A stretch of DNA of 64,000 nt from Pycnococcus provasolii (taxonomy: Eukaryota; Chlorophyta; Pseudoscourfieldiophyceae; Pseudoscourfieldiales; Pycnococcaceae), in assembly GCA_938743325.2 (NCBI GenBank), contig OW568902.1:124001-188000 (forward strand), given 5' to 3'. The notes below the pieces were generated by a model. That model made no database searches. It worked only from the letters and a program-made list of their open reading frames with translations, and had not been told where the DNA came from. Shown piece by piece: positions 21,454-30,878 of the stretch. Numbering within the stretch: position 1 is the first letter of the stretch; every line of letters begins with the position of its first letter. A program made the position numbers and the translations under genes.

Positions 21454-24400
21454 ATGGTCCGAGGAATCGCCGTGCAAGTGGTCCCGCGCGAAGAAGGCGT
21501 GGCGGCGGAGCCACCAGCCTTCGCTGCGGCCGCGGAACATAACAAAGCTCTCGAGCAGGAGTACCTCGCGCGTCGCGAGTCCATCGCGAAGTTCGACTTC
21601 GACTCATTCAAGATTGAGGAGGTGGAGCGTCGCGAGCAGCTCGGTGCAGGACGTGCGAACGATATATTCTTCAGCCACTGCTGGAGAGGGAAGGATGAGA
21701 AGATCACCAAACGCAAGTGGGCCATCAACGAAAGACTCACGCGGCCGGAGGCGAAAGACGGTCCCAACTACCGCGCGTGGTGCGACTACCTTGACTTGCA
21801 GGCGAAAGGGCCCGTAGCGTGGCGCAAGGAGATCGAGGATGGCATACGTGACGCGGGAAAGATGGTGTGCCTCGTGGACATGCCATACCTTCACTCGTTC
21901 AACTGCCTGCAAGAGGTCGCCATGGCGCAACGCATGGGTAAGCCAATCATCTTCGTGATGCTCGAGAAGACGGCGCTTGACATCATATCGTCAGCAGACC
22001 ACGGCGCAAGACAGCTATGGAGCGACAAACCGCCGCCCGAGACTGGCGACCTTGCCAAGCCTCTAAGCGCGTTCGCCAACGCCAACTGGGGCTCTGCCGA
22101 TGGGACGGACCCGTTCAACAAAGAGAAGCTAAGAAAGTGCTTGGAGCGTATCAGCAACGTCAACTTCTGCATGTGTAAGGATGACGACTATGCGAACAAA
22201 GGCGAGGAGGGTGTGATGGAAATGGTGATTGACTTCGTGAGCGCCGACCTACCGTACCAGAAGGAGCACGCGCGTTTGCTTGCGCTTGCCGCCGATGACT
22301 CGAAGCTTCTCTACGGCAAGGAGCTTAAGGCTGCGCAAAGCTGGCTTGGTGTGGCGGAGAAGGAAGGGCGCGAGCCGCAGCCCACTGAGGAAATGAAGAA
22401 CATGATTGAGCGCTCGGCGCGCGCAAGCAGGCTGAGAGGCTTGGCGATCGGCGCAGTGATGTCCTTATTATTCATCGGAGCACTCATCGGCATGGTGGTT
22501 GCCATCGCGTTTGCGGAGAACGCGCGTGTGGCGGAGAAAACTGCGAATGCCGAGGCGGCGAATGCGCGTTTGGCGAAGACAAATGCAACGAACCAGCTTA
22601 GTCGTGCACTCAATGCAGAGCAACTTGCGAATGAGGAGGCAGCGAATGCGCGTTTGGCGGAGAAAAATGCAACGAACCAGCTTAGTCGTGCACTCAATGC
22701 AGAGAACCTTGCGAATAAGGAAGCGGCAAATGCGAGGGCTGCTGAGGCGCAAGCCCTTGAAGAGGTGAATCGCACACTCGTGCAACTCGCCATTTCATAT
22801 GCGACTGATGATAGAAAGCCATTGTACAACCGCCTCAGGTTTGGCCAGGCGGCAATTCAGATTGCCAGCAATACATATAGTGGCACAGACGACGCTCAGG
22901 TCTACCAAACATTAGCTGAAACTATTGGGCATTATCAAGCTGGTGTTGAGCTCAGCAGGTACGCCACACCTAATATACAGATCTTCAGAGTGGCGTGGAG
23001 TCTGGACGGTCAGCGTCTCGCAGCCGCGAGCTTGGACGGTACGGTTCGCGTATGGTCGGCGTCGTCGGGCGAGACGGAGCGCGTGCTGCAAGCCGATTTG
23101 GTCACCTCAGTTGCGTGGAGTCCGGACGGTCAGCGTCTCGCAGCCGCGAGTGCGGACGGTACCATTCGCATATGGTCGGCGTCGTCGGGCGAGACGGAGC
23201 GCGTGTGGCAAGGACACACCAGCGAGATCTCCTCAGTTGCGTGGAGTCCGGACGGTACGCGTCTCGCATCCGCGAGTGTGGACGCTACGGTTAACATATG
23301 GTCGTCATTGACGGGCGAGACGGAGCGCGTACTGGAAGGACACACCGATCGGGTCTACTCCGTGTCATGGAGTCCGGACGGTACGCGTCTCGCATCCGCG
23401 AGTGTGGACGCTACGGTTCGCATATGGTCGTCATCGACGGGCGAGACGGAGCGCGTACTGGAAGGACACACCTCTTGGGTCTACTCCGTGTCATGGAGTC
23501 CGGACGGTACGCGTCTCGCATCCGCGAGCTGGGACAAGACGGTTCGCATATGGTCGTCATCGACGGGCGAGACGGAGCGCGTGCTGGTAGGACACACCGA
23601 GTTGGTGTTCTCAGTTGCGTGGAGTCCGGACGGTCAGCGCCTCGCATCCGCGAGTGTGGACGCTACGGTTCGCATATGGTCGGCGTCGTCGGGCGAGACG
23701 GAGCGCGTGCTGCAAGGACACACCGATTATGTCACCTCAGTTGCGTGGAGTCCGGACGGTGATCGTCTCGCATCCGCGGGTGCGGACGCTACGGTTCGCA
23801 TATGGTCGGCGTCGTTGGGCGAGACGGAGCGCGTGCTGGAAGGACACACTGACTGGATCAACTCAGTTGCGTGGAGTCCGGACGGTGATCGTCTCGCATC
23901 CGCGAGCTTGGACGGTACGGTTCGCATATGGTCGGCGTCGACGGGCGAGACGGAGCACGTGCTGGAAAAACTATCATACTACGATAATGTCTTATCAGTT
24001 GCGTGGAGTCCGGACGGTCAGCGTCTCGCGTACACAATTAGTGTCGTCGGTATGGTTTTGATTTGGTCTGCGTCGACGGGCGAGCTTGAGCACCGCCTGC
24101 TAGGACAAACCATCTCTAGTTTTTTCTACTTAGTGGCGTGGAGTCCGGACGGTGATCGTCTCGCAGCCGCGAGCAAGGACGGTACCATTCGCATATGGTC
24201 GGCGTCGTCGGGCGAGACGGAGCGCGTGTGGCAAGGACACACTGATTTGGTCACCTCAGTTGCGTGGAGTCCGGACGGTCAGCGTCTCGTATCCGCGAGT
24301 GCGGACGCTACGGTTCGCATAGGGTCGGCGTCGTCGGGCGAGACGGAGCGCGTGCTGCAAGGACACACCAAAGCGGTCTCCTCAGTTGCGTGGAGTCCGG

Positions 24401-24873
24401 ACGGTCAGCGTCTCGCATCCGCGGGTGCGGACGCTACCATTCGCATATGGTCGTCATCGACGGGCGAGACGGAGCGCGTGCTGCAAGGACACAACGGTTA
24501 TGTCTCCTCAGTTGCGTGGAGTCCGGACAGTCAGCGTCTCGCATCCATTTCGGGGATGGACAGCGCGGTTCGCATATGGTTGAAGGGCTCATCAATCTGT
24601 GGCGACGATTCTTCCATTCCGGATTGGAATAGCATAACGGTTATTCAGGATAAGTACATTTTTATGGGATTTGCATTTTCACCCTTAGATTCGACTCTAG
24701 CTATTGGAATTGGTAAAAAGATCCACCTTTATTTGCACATGGGAAAATCGGCTGATAAACTTGTTGAAGATGCCGTTCGTATTGCTGGCCGTGCAAATGT
24801 GACAGCCATCAGGGAAACGCTGTTATCCTCTCCAGGCAGCGGCAGCTCCGCTAGTGCGTGCGCGTCGAAGTAA
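21454..24873 (+). CDS. TIR - transmembrane - WD40 repeat receptor-like protein
   Basis: From ATG 21454 the product has 1139 residues. The TIR-like domain starts at about 70 (DIFFSHCWRGKDE) and includes SFNCLQEVAMA, where Glu154 sits at the place of the catalytic Glu of NAD-cleaving TIR domains. A linker with KLLYGKELKAAQSWLG, typical of bacterial TIR/WD40 proteins, leads to a membrane segment at about 329-354. An Ala/Asn/Glu-rich coiled coil follows at about 355-450. From about 510 to 1070 there are 13-14 WD40 units, most of exactly 42 residues and nearly identical, enough for two seven-bladed propellers. The expected role is a sensor whose propeller recognises a ligand and whose TIR domain signals. 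The architecture is bacterial-like, so ancient or recent horizontal transfer is possible. ATG 21193 in the same frame is an alternative start, but it overlaps the divergent zinc-finger gene. Confidence 0.8.
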   Translation: MVRGIAVQVVPREEGVAAEPPAFAAAAEHNKALEQEYLARRESIAKFDFDSFKIEEVERREQLGAGRANDIFFSHCWRGKDEKITKRKWAINERLTRPEAKDGPNYRAWCDYLDLQAKGPVAWRKEIEDGIRDAGKMVCLVDMPYLHSFNCLQEVAMAQRMGKPIIFVMLEKTALDIISSADHGARQLWSDKPPPETGDLAKPLSAFANANWGSADGTDPFNKEKLRKCLERISNVNFCMCKDDDYANKGEEGVMEMVIDFVSADLPYQKEHARLLALAADDSKLLYGKELKAAQSWLGVAEKEGREPQPTEEMKNMIERSARASRLRGLAIGAVMSLLFIGALIGMVVAIAFAENARVAEKTANAEAANARLAKTNATNQLSRALNAEQLANEEAANARLAEKNATNQLSRALNAENLANKEAANARAAEAQALEEVNRTLVQLAISYATDDRKPLYNRLRFGQAAIQIASNTYSGTDDAQVYQTLAETIGHYQAGVELSRYATPNIQIFRVAWSLDGQRLAAASLDGTVRVWSASSGETERVLQADLVTSVAWSPDGQRLAAASADGTIRIWSASSGETERVWQGHTSEISSVAWSPDGTRLASASVDATVNIWSSLTGETERVLEGHTDRVYSVSWSPDGTRLASASVDATVRIWSSSTGETERVLEGHTSWVYSVSWSPDGTRLASASWDKTVRIWSSSTGETERVLVGHTELVFSVAWSPDGQRLASASVDATVRIWSASSGETERVLQGHTDYVTSVAWSPDGDRLASAGADATVRIWSASLGETERVLEGHTDWINSVAWSPDGDRLASASLDGTVRIWSASTGETEHVLEKLSYYDNVLSVAWSPDGQRLAYTISVVGMVLIWSASTGELEHRLLGQTISSFFYLVAWSPDGDRLAAASKDGTIRIWSASSGETERVWQGHTDLVTSVAWSPDGQRLVSASADATVRIGSASSGETERVLQGHTKAVSSVAWSPDGQRLASAGADATIRIWSSSTGETERVLQGHNGYVSSVAWSPDSQRLASISGMDSAVRIWLKGSSICGDDSSIPDWNSITVIQDKYIFMGFAFSPLDSTLAIGIGKKIHLYLHMGKSADKLVEDAVRIAGRANVTAIRETLLSSPGSGSSASACASK
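22984..24590 (+). repeat. 126-bp WD40 repeat array
   Basis: Units with the core TGGAGTCCGGACGGT recur every 126 bp (for example at 23247, 23373, 23499, 23625 and 23751, measured at TCCG). Differences cluster in two places: just after GHT at the end of each unit, and just before the D-A/G-T of the next. The spacing is a multiple of three, so other frames stay open as shadows. Confidence 0.9.
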
Positions 24874-25587
24874 GTAAGTAAAGTAACGAGAACAGTTCTT
24901 TTACCTAAACTCACGGAGGCCGGCAAGCAAGCCTCCTCGGCATGCCCATCAGGCCGTCAATCATCAAGGCCATGATCCTTCACTCAAAGGTGTATCTCCC
25001 GAGCTCACCACTTATTAGCAGGCAACTTAAGGCGGGGCAAATGGGGCCCACCCACACAAGCAGCTGTTGACGAAAAGTTGAAAACGTGTTCCAAAAAGGA
25101 TTGAGTTTGGGGATTTGTCGTTACATGATCACGGGTCCCACATGTTAAGGTCGATTTCGCGAAAGGCCCTCTTTCACTTTCTAATATAAAAAGGCCCCTT
25201 CACTTCAATGCCTCATCAGGAGCCCCTCAACCTTCAAAAGGCCGCGCGCAAAGGCAAAGGCCGGCCCGTCACCCGTGGGGTTATTACCCCGGGGGTGCAG
25301 CCTGGGGACTAGCCTGGGGGTGGTTGTTTATTCCCGCGGCCGGCCGCTTAAGACGCCTTTTTTGTCAACGGACGGAGTCAGTCAACGTGTCCAATACCCA
25401 ATATCGTGTTTACGCGCCTACCTTTAAGGTCCGCTTAAGGCGTCACAACTCCGTGGTCCGTGGAGTGCACTGGGGTGGGAACGCTTAGCTTAATTAACTA
25501 GGCGTGCTGTGCGTGCTTTGTGTGTGCTTGGTGTGCTTGGTGTGCTTGGTGCTTGGTGTGCTTGGTGTGTGCTTTGTGTGATATTAT
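24874..25587. other. Intergenic; GT-rich run before the channel gene
   Basis: No gene seen. TAATATAAAAAGG near 25181-25193 could be a TATA element. From about 25500 to 25580 the + strand is GT-rich with repeated TGTGCTTGG, followed by TACCCCAG at 25592-25599. That resembles the introns of this genome, so an upstream 5' exon for the channel gene cannot be excluded. Confidence 0.4.
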
Positions 25588-28491
25588 ATGTCTACCCCAG
25601 CAGTTGTTGGTGAGTTCTCAGGAGTTGAACCATTTGTTGGAGGAGGCGAGTCACCTGAGCCTCAATCATCCGTCGACATTAATAATGCTTCGGGGCCCCC
25701 TAGCGGAAGGATGATACCTGCTACCCCTAGAAGGATACACGCGCTGATACCTACCGGTGGTGACGACAGTAGTGGCAATGACAGTGATGATGATGATGAT
25801 GTGGTAGAGGTGTCGTCGTCTCGGGAATCTTCCCCGAACGGGCCTTCGACGTCGACGTCCGCTGGTGGTGGTGGTGGTGGTGGGGGTGGCACTCTCAGAG
25901 AAAACAACCATGTGGTTCAGGCTAGGAACTTGGCTCGAGTCGCACCTCTGCCCGCCGAGGCCGCGGCCGCGGAAGAGGAGGAGAGACACAGACACGAAAG
26001 ACAAGCGCTAACACAGGCCACCACAGCCGCGGCTGTGACGCACGTGCTCAGAGACGTCGCGCACGACGCGGGAGAGAGTCGGCACAAACAAGCCGTACTA
26101 CTCGAACACCAAAGAACGAACGAATTTGGAGGCATCTCGGGAAAGGAGGTGGAAGGCTTCGTCAAAGCAAGTTCCAACAAGAAAAAACTAAATTTCAAAT
26201 TTGATTCCAAGAAATCTGTGCTGTGGATGGGAGCCAAGAAGAAGGTGTCTGGCGAACGCGCCGTGCTCAAAGCCTTCGAACCGAAATCGACGTGGCTCAC
26301 AAGCAAGACCTTCTTCGCGGCTCTCGGACTTGGCGACTGGGACGTCGAACGGCAGATTATCGAGGCACGCGCAGGCGTCGGCGAACTTCTCAGCGACTCG
26401 CCCGCGAGCATGTTCCGCCAGGCGTCGGCGAACATCGTGCTCATGCCCAACTCCACGTTCATGTTTCGCTGGAGCATGCTGACTCTCTTCCTTCTCTTCT
26501 ACGTGTGCATCGTGACGCCGTACGAGGTTGCGTTTTTGAGCCATCACAATTTTCTAGCCCTGCACGCAATCAACGGGTGTGTTGACGCTGTTTTCATGCT
26601 GGACATCGTGCTCAACTTCTTCGTCGCTTACTACGACGACGTCACGCTGCGGTGGATCGTCGAACCGGCGAAGATCCGAATGCGCTACCTCACCGGATGG
26701 TTCATCATCGACGTCATCAGCGGCATTCCGTGGGGCCAGCTGAACGACGTCATGGGATTCAACGCTTCGGCGAGCCTGTTCCGCCTCTTCAAGCTGATGC
26801 GCTTCATCAAACTGCTTCGCATTTTGCGTTTCGGGCGCGTCGTGCAATTCATTGAAAGCAAGCTCGAGCTCGAGTACCAGACGATGACGCTCCTAAAGCT
26901 CGTCTCCGCGGTGGCTATCGTCCTGCACTGGGAGACGTGTATATGGCGCACCATCGCGGGCGATAATTGGAGAACCACAGAAAATTGGATTCATCGCGCG
27001 ACTGAGGGGTGGCACGAAGCAGACACGTTATCCAACGAATACGTCTACATCGTGGGTCTGGAACTCTTGTTCAAGGAAGAGGACTACGTAGTCACCTTCT
27101 ACGAGCGGATTTTCGCGGTGGTGTGCCTGGCAGTCCACACCACAGGGCTATCCTATGTGATTGCGGAGGCGACGAGCGTCGTCATTACGATGACGGCTGA
27201 GAGGAACAAATTCGACGAGATGATGCAACAGTTGAACTCGTTCATGAGGCAGCACGAGCTTGACGTTGGTTTGCGTACGCGGATTTGCGACTACATGCGC
27301 TACCGCAATAATGCTGCGAACTCCACCATTATGGTGACGAAGCAGAATATTATGATGCAGGAACTTTCCCCGAAGCTGCGTCAAGAAGTAGCCCACGCCA
27401 TTTCAGAGAAGTGGACGTCGAAGGTGGAACTGTTCAAGGGCTTGGGCAGGCAGACGCTCGTTGAGCTTGCTCTCGCGCTGAATACGGAGGCTTACACCCC
27501 CAACGAGGTCATATTCGAGTCTGACGATCCTGCAGATCGTATCTTCATCATTCAGCGCGGCGTGGTTCTTCACGACGGCAAGCTATGCATGAAAAATACA
27601 ATGTTCGGCGAGCGGGCGATGCTTGACTACGACGCATTCCGCCTGTCTTCCGCGAAGAGCATGACGTACAGCATCTGCTTCAACATTCGACGAGATCAAG
27701 GTCGCGCAATTATGGCGCGGCACGTTCATGACCAGAGGTTGCTTCGCAAGCGCATCGTGCGTTCGGTTCTCCGACGTCGTGTGATATCGCTTGCGCACCA
27801 GATCAAGCTGTCTCGCGACTTTAAGGACGTGAAGTCGCTAATTCACGACGTTCACATGGATGTCCTATCATCTATGCGCGGACGTTCGATTGGCTTTGGT
27901 AGAATGGCAACGAATGTGGTTTCGCAGAGGACTATATACGAATATCTGACGTGGTTAACGCGTACATCTACGTATGCCGAGCTTGATGCCGCGGCGCTTG
28001 TGATCCAGAGAAGGTGGCGAATGAGGAAGGCTTTCAATACGATCCGTCGTGCGATGGAGCACATCAACGTGAACAAAGTTGCGCGCCGTGGATACTTAGC
28101 ATCGGCATCGCCGCGCACGTTGGAATCAAAGGGCACAAACCTCGTCGAGATCGCTGCGAGAGAAGAGAATGTCGATCCTGGTGTTATTGAGTCACGAATG
28201 ATTGAGGCATTCGGCCGCTCCATCGCCAAAGAGGAGCTGAGAGAGAAAGGAATCGCGGGGGACCGTCGGGGTAAGACGCTGAGAGAGGAGTACTATAAGG
28301 CGCTGATAGATCAGGTTCCCTTGCATAGCTTTGCACCCTTATCCGCCGAGATTCCGCCCGATGCGAGCCCTGAGATGCAGCACCTCATTTTACAAAATAC
28401 TGAGATGATGAAACTGTTGAGTCAGATTGCGCGTCGCCAGGAGGCGTTGGATGTGCGCGTCAGCGACATGATGATGAACAGTCATCCATAG
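25588..28491 (+). CDS. Voltage-sensor / cyclic-nucleotide-binding-domain channel (EAG/CNG superfamily)
   Basis: A 967-residue membrane protein from ATG 25588. The N terminus is disordered (acidic Asp/Ser runs and a poly-Gly stretch). S1 starts near 291 (FRWSMLTLFLLFYVCIV). S4 lies at about 397-425 with regularly spaced basic residues (LFKLMRFIKLLRILRFGR). A pore-like region near 485-505 (VYIVGLELLFKEEDYV) lacks the GYG filter of potassium channels. A C-linker and a CNBD-like fold at about 615-711 (PADRIFIIQRG, then FGERAML) follow, with an IQ-like motif near 805 (ALVIQRRWRMRKAF). The family opens a cation pathway in response to voltage and/or nucleotide. Without a canonical filter the ion selectivity cannot be predicted; non-selective conduction or a silent subunit are options. 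Confidence 0.8.
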   Translation: MSTPAVVGEFSGVEPFVGGGESPEPQSSVDINNASGPPSGRMIPATPRRIHALIPTGGDDSSGNDSDDDDDVVEVSSSRESSPNGPSTSTSAGGGGGGGGGTLRENNHVVQARNLARVAPLPAEAAAAEEEERHRHERQALTQATTAAAVTHVLRDVAHDAGESRHKQAVLLEHQRTNEFGGISGKEVEGFVKASSNKKKLNFKFDSKKSVLWMGAKKKVSGERAVLKAFEPKSTWLTSKTFFAALGLGDWDVERQIIEARAGVGELLSDSPASMFRQASANIVLMPNSTFMFRWSMLTLFLLFYVCIVTPYEVAFLSHHNFLALHAINGCVDAVFMLDIVLNFFVAYYDDVTLRWIVEPAKIRMRYLTGWFIIDVISGIPWGQLNDVMGFNASASLFRLFKLMRFIKLLRILRFGRVVQFIESKLELEYQTMTLLKLVSAVAIVLHWETCIWRTIAGDNWRTTENWIHRATEGWHEADTLSNEYVYIVGLELLFKEEDYVVTFYERIFAVVCLAVHTTGLSYVIAEATSVVITMTAERNKFDEMMQQLNSFMRQHELDVGLRTRICDYMRYRNNAANSTIMVTKQNIMMQELSPKLRQEVAHAISEKWTSKVELFKGLGRQTLVELALALNTEAYTPNEVIFESDDPADRIFIIQRGVVLHDGKLCMKNTMFGERAMLDYDAFRLSSAKSMTYSICFNIRRDQGRAIMARHVHDQRLLRKRIVRSVLRRRVISLAHQIKLSRDFKDVKSLIHDVHMDVLSSMRGRSIGFGRMATNVVSQRTIYEYLTWLTRTSTYAELDAAALVIQRRWRMRKAFNTIRRAMEHINVNKVARRGYLASASPRTLESKGTNLVEIAAREENVDPGVIESRMIEAFGRSIAKEELREKGIAGDRRGKTLREEYYKALIDQVPLHSFAPLSAEIPPDASPEMQHLILQNTEMMKLLSQIARRQEALDVRVSDMMMNSHP

Positions 28492-28888
28492 ACTAACAAA
28501 AAATCAGGTTCCTCTATCGTAATAAAATGTACGTCGTGTATCAATAACAACACAAAAGACAAGACGGATCCGTGGAACCTACTGTATTTGTTTGTTTCTA
28601 CCTTAAGGTGGAATATATTTTTAATCTAAAACTATTTACATACTTGTTGCAGCAACCCTAGTATCCATAACCCTAGACAGCAGCCCTAGTTGCGTTGCGA
28701 ACCCTAAGCTGTCTCTTTAGGCTGCAAGGCTTCGTCGATCTATCTCGGGACGGACTCCTCGAGGAATCCTAACGTAACGGGGTCCCGAATTTCATGGAAT
28801 CCCAATTAAGGTTAGCTTTTTGCCTTTTTCCCGGGACCCTGGAGGTGATGAACTAACCCCCAATCCATTTTTAATCTTCGGCGCAATC
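28492..28888. other. Intergenic; TMA7 promoter region
   Basis: No gene. The last 240 bp before TMA7 hold AACCCTAG/AACCCTAA boxes, listed separately. Confidence 0.5.
28654..28708 (+). promoter_or_regulatory. AACCCTA telo-box-like cluster upstream of TMA7
   Basis: AACCCTAG at 28654 and 28669, GCCCTAG near 28683 and AACCCTAAG at 28700, about 180-235 bp before the start. Plant telo-boxes (AAACCCTA) mark translation-related promoters, which fits TMA7. Confidence 0.4.
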
Positions 28889-29404
28889 ATGCCTCTCGGC
28901 GGCGCGACGAACAAGGCGCAGCGTTCCGTCGTGGACAAGAAGGGCAAGGGCAAGGGCAAAGGCGGCGGCGACGACTTCGACGAAGATAACGCGTTCAAGG
29001 CGAAGCAGAAAGCTGACGCGGCAGCGCTCAAAGCCATGGTATGTTATCTTGAAGTTTGATTTTGGTCGTCTGCTGTTGGTTTGGTTTGGTTTGGTTTGGT
29101 GTGGTGTGGTGTGGTGTGGTGTGGTTTGGTGTGGTGTGTCACTTTGTTTGGTTGGGTTAGGGGTGACGTTTGTTTGGGGTGAATGTTTATGATTCATCCG
29201 CGTCATTTGATCGGCTCGTGTGTTGTTGTGTGTTGTGTTTTGGTTGTTATTTTTGTCTTCAGGAGTGGTACTTGTATGAATGACAAACTGATACGCACAC
29301 ATAATATGCCGTACACTCACATATGTAATACCGCACACTCACAGCAAGAAAAGGCGAAGAACGGCGGACTTGGTGCGGGTTTGAAGAAGTCTGGGAAAAA
29401 ATAA
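28889..29404 (+). CDS. TMA7: Translation machinery-associated protein 7 (two exons)
   Basis: A small conserved ribosome-associated protein; its exact role is poorly known. Exon 1 is 28889-29038 (50 codons), the intron is 29039-29344 (GTATGT...CACAG, 306 bp, phase 0), and exon 2 is 29345-29404. The spliced product has 69 residues: a basic Lys/Gly N terminus, the family's DNAFKAKQKAD helix, and the diagnostic ending GGLGAGLKKSGKK. The usual length is about 64 residues. The intron is full of GGTTT/GGTGT repeats near the donor and is CA-rich near the acceptor. TGTAA follows 42 bp after the stop. The gene is tail to tail with TIM10. Confidence 0.92.
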
Positions 29405-29445
29405 GTACGGGAACGGAACGGATCGACGTCCCGCATACACTGTGA

Positions 29446-29450
29446 TGTAA
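29446..29450 (+). terminator. TGTAA poly(A) signal of TMA7
   Basis: TGTAA lies 42 bp behind the stop codon and is followed by an A run. TGTAA is the usual polyadenylation signal in chlorophyte algae. Confidence 0.5.
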
Positions 29451-29523
29451 AAAAAACGTATGAAAAAGCGGATTTTGATATCGTATTCATTACTATACTA
29501 AATCTTACGACTAGTTATGCAAG

Positions 29524-30045
29524 CTACTGCTGCACGTTTCCGTTCGCGCCAGCGGCGCCGAGCATCTGCCCGACCATTCCCACCACCTGCCAGTACTTTG
29601 ACGAGCACCTGTCGACGCACGACGTCTCTCCAACGTTCAGGTCCGCCTCCTTGTACCTGCGCAATCGATTGTTCACCCACGAGTGTGGCCCAGTGGACCC
29701 GGGTACATAGAGTTAGTGGAAAGCACAAGAAGAAGCAAAAAACAACATAATCTTAAGAGCACACCAAACCACACACACACAAACACACACAAACACAAAC
29801 ACAAACACACACAAACCACACACACACACACACACACACACCGAGCACACCACCAAAACTTCTCACTCATCCTACCTTTTCTCGGAACACTTCTCGAAGC
29901 AAGTTTGCGCGAGTCGATTGAACAGGTCAACTCTGTACTCCATCTCGTTGCGCGCCATCTCCAGAGCCTTCAAGCGCTGCGCATCCGTGATACCGGCACC
30001 ATTGCCGCCATTGCCGCCGCCGCCGAGGGGGCCGAACGCGGACAT
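29524..30045 (-). CDS. TIM10: Mitochondrial import chaperone TIM10 (two exons)
   Basis: A small Tim chaperone of the mitochondrial intermembrane space that escorts hydrophobic carriers to the inner membrane. Exon 1 is 30045-29876 (170 bp), the intron is 29875-29657 (219 bp, GTAGGA...GCGCAG), and exon 2 is 29656-29524. The spliced product is 100 residues. It contains EYRVDLFNRLAQTCFEKC and then ETSCVDRCSSKYWQV, which supply the twin CX3C motif. Around it runs the Tim10-specific pattern Phe-Asn-Arg-x(4)-Cys ... Tyr-Lys-Glu-Ala-Asp-Leu. A Gly/Asn-rich N terminus is extra. The intron has a long GT tract on the coding strand and a CTAAC branch-like site. TTAGGGG boxes sit 62-87 bp upstream. No single open frame covers this gene; the model rests on the exact join at the CX3C region. 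Confidence 0.93.
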
Positions 30046-30652
30046 CTTACTTATGAAGAGACAGGCGATCCAGAAACAAACAAACTCGGGAGTTACCGGG
30101 GGGGCGTAACCCCTAATAACCCCTAGCCCTAATTCTGTAATTCAGGTCCTCCATCCACCGACCAGGCTCTTCTTCGTCTGGCCTCTTCGCTACTACAGTC
30201 TACAGGTGACCAGTGTGTCGTGTGCGGTCCCGCTTGCAAGTGCTCCCTCCAGCACTCACTCGGTGGGTTCGGTTGTTGGAACTTGGAAGGACCTGCCGTC
30301 GACGGAGGAGGACGCACGCATGACGAGGACGCACGCGAGCTCAGTCGAACGCGTGCGGCGTGAGTGCGAACTGTGCGATTTCCCGCGCCCACTCAATACT
30401 CATTGCCTCGACGAATTCGGAATTTCGAAGGAAGTGGTACGCGACGGACGCGGGTACACACGTGAATACATACTTTCGTCGAGTGAGTACTGTGTAAAAA
30501 AATACGCGCCGCGTCGGGCGTCGGCGTTTTGTTGCGGCGGAGGAGGAGGCGCCCGCGTGAATTGGCGTCGGCGGTTGCACGTTTGAGGTAGATGAGATAA
30601 GCTCGAGGATTTGTCACGCCCCACGAGGGCTGATCCTCAGCTCCTCTCTACT
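30046..30652. other. Intergenic, with an unassigned short ORF
   Basis: Apart from the telo-box-like cluster, an ATG at 30320 opens 88 codons with a CELCDFPRP stretch. On the other strand a frame ends at 30341 with a protein-like tail. Neither can be matched to a family, and they are mutually exclusive. Confidence 0.35.
30107..30132 (-). promoter_or_regulatory. TTAGGGG boxes upstream of TIM10
   Basis: The + strand reads TAACCCCTAATAACCCCTAG followed by CCCTAA, 62-87 bp before the TIM10 ATG. This is the same type of box as before DAP3, TMA7, COPB1 and EPSPS. Confidence 0.4.
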
Positions 30653-30878
30653 TGTACTTCGATTACTCTCGCTCCGTGCGCTCCTTCGTCGATTCAAGCA
30701 GCTGCGGTGTGATTGACAACTTTGCAGCAACTTACCTTAACCTCTGTTGGGTTACACGTTCACTCACTCTCACTTCTCTCACGGTATTCACGCCACGCGC
30801 GTAAAAACTCGCCCCGTATGAACGGGCGAACCGGGGCAAGGGCCCTAAGGGAACCCCCGACCTTTCCTTTCTGACTCA
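30653..30878 (-). repeat. LTR (3' copy relative to the element)
   Basis: TG...CA ends. Matches 31845-32070 base for base as far as I can read. It contains the stop codon of the internal ORF. Confidence 0.75.

Noticed and set aside
22925-24061. Extra forward ORFs in the WD40 array (RRARRSAC-type)
   Set aside because: Frame shadows of the 126-bp repeats.
30320-30586. Forward ORF of 88 codons with Cys pair
   Set aside because: A competing minus-strand frame looks equally protein-like; no basis to choose either.
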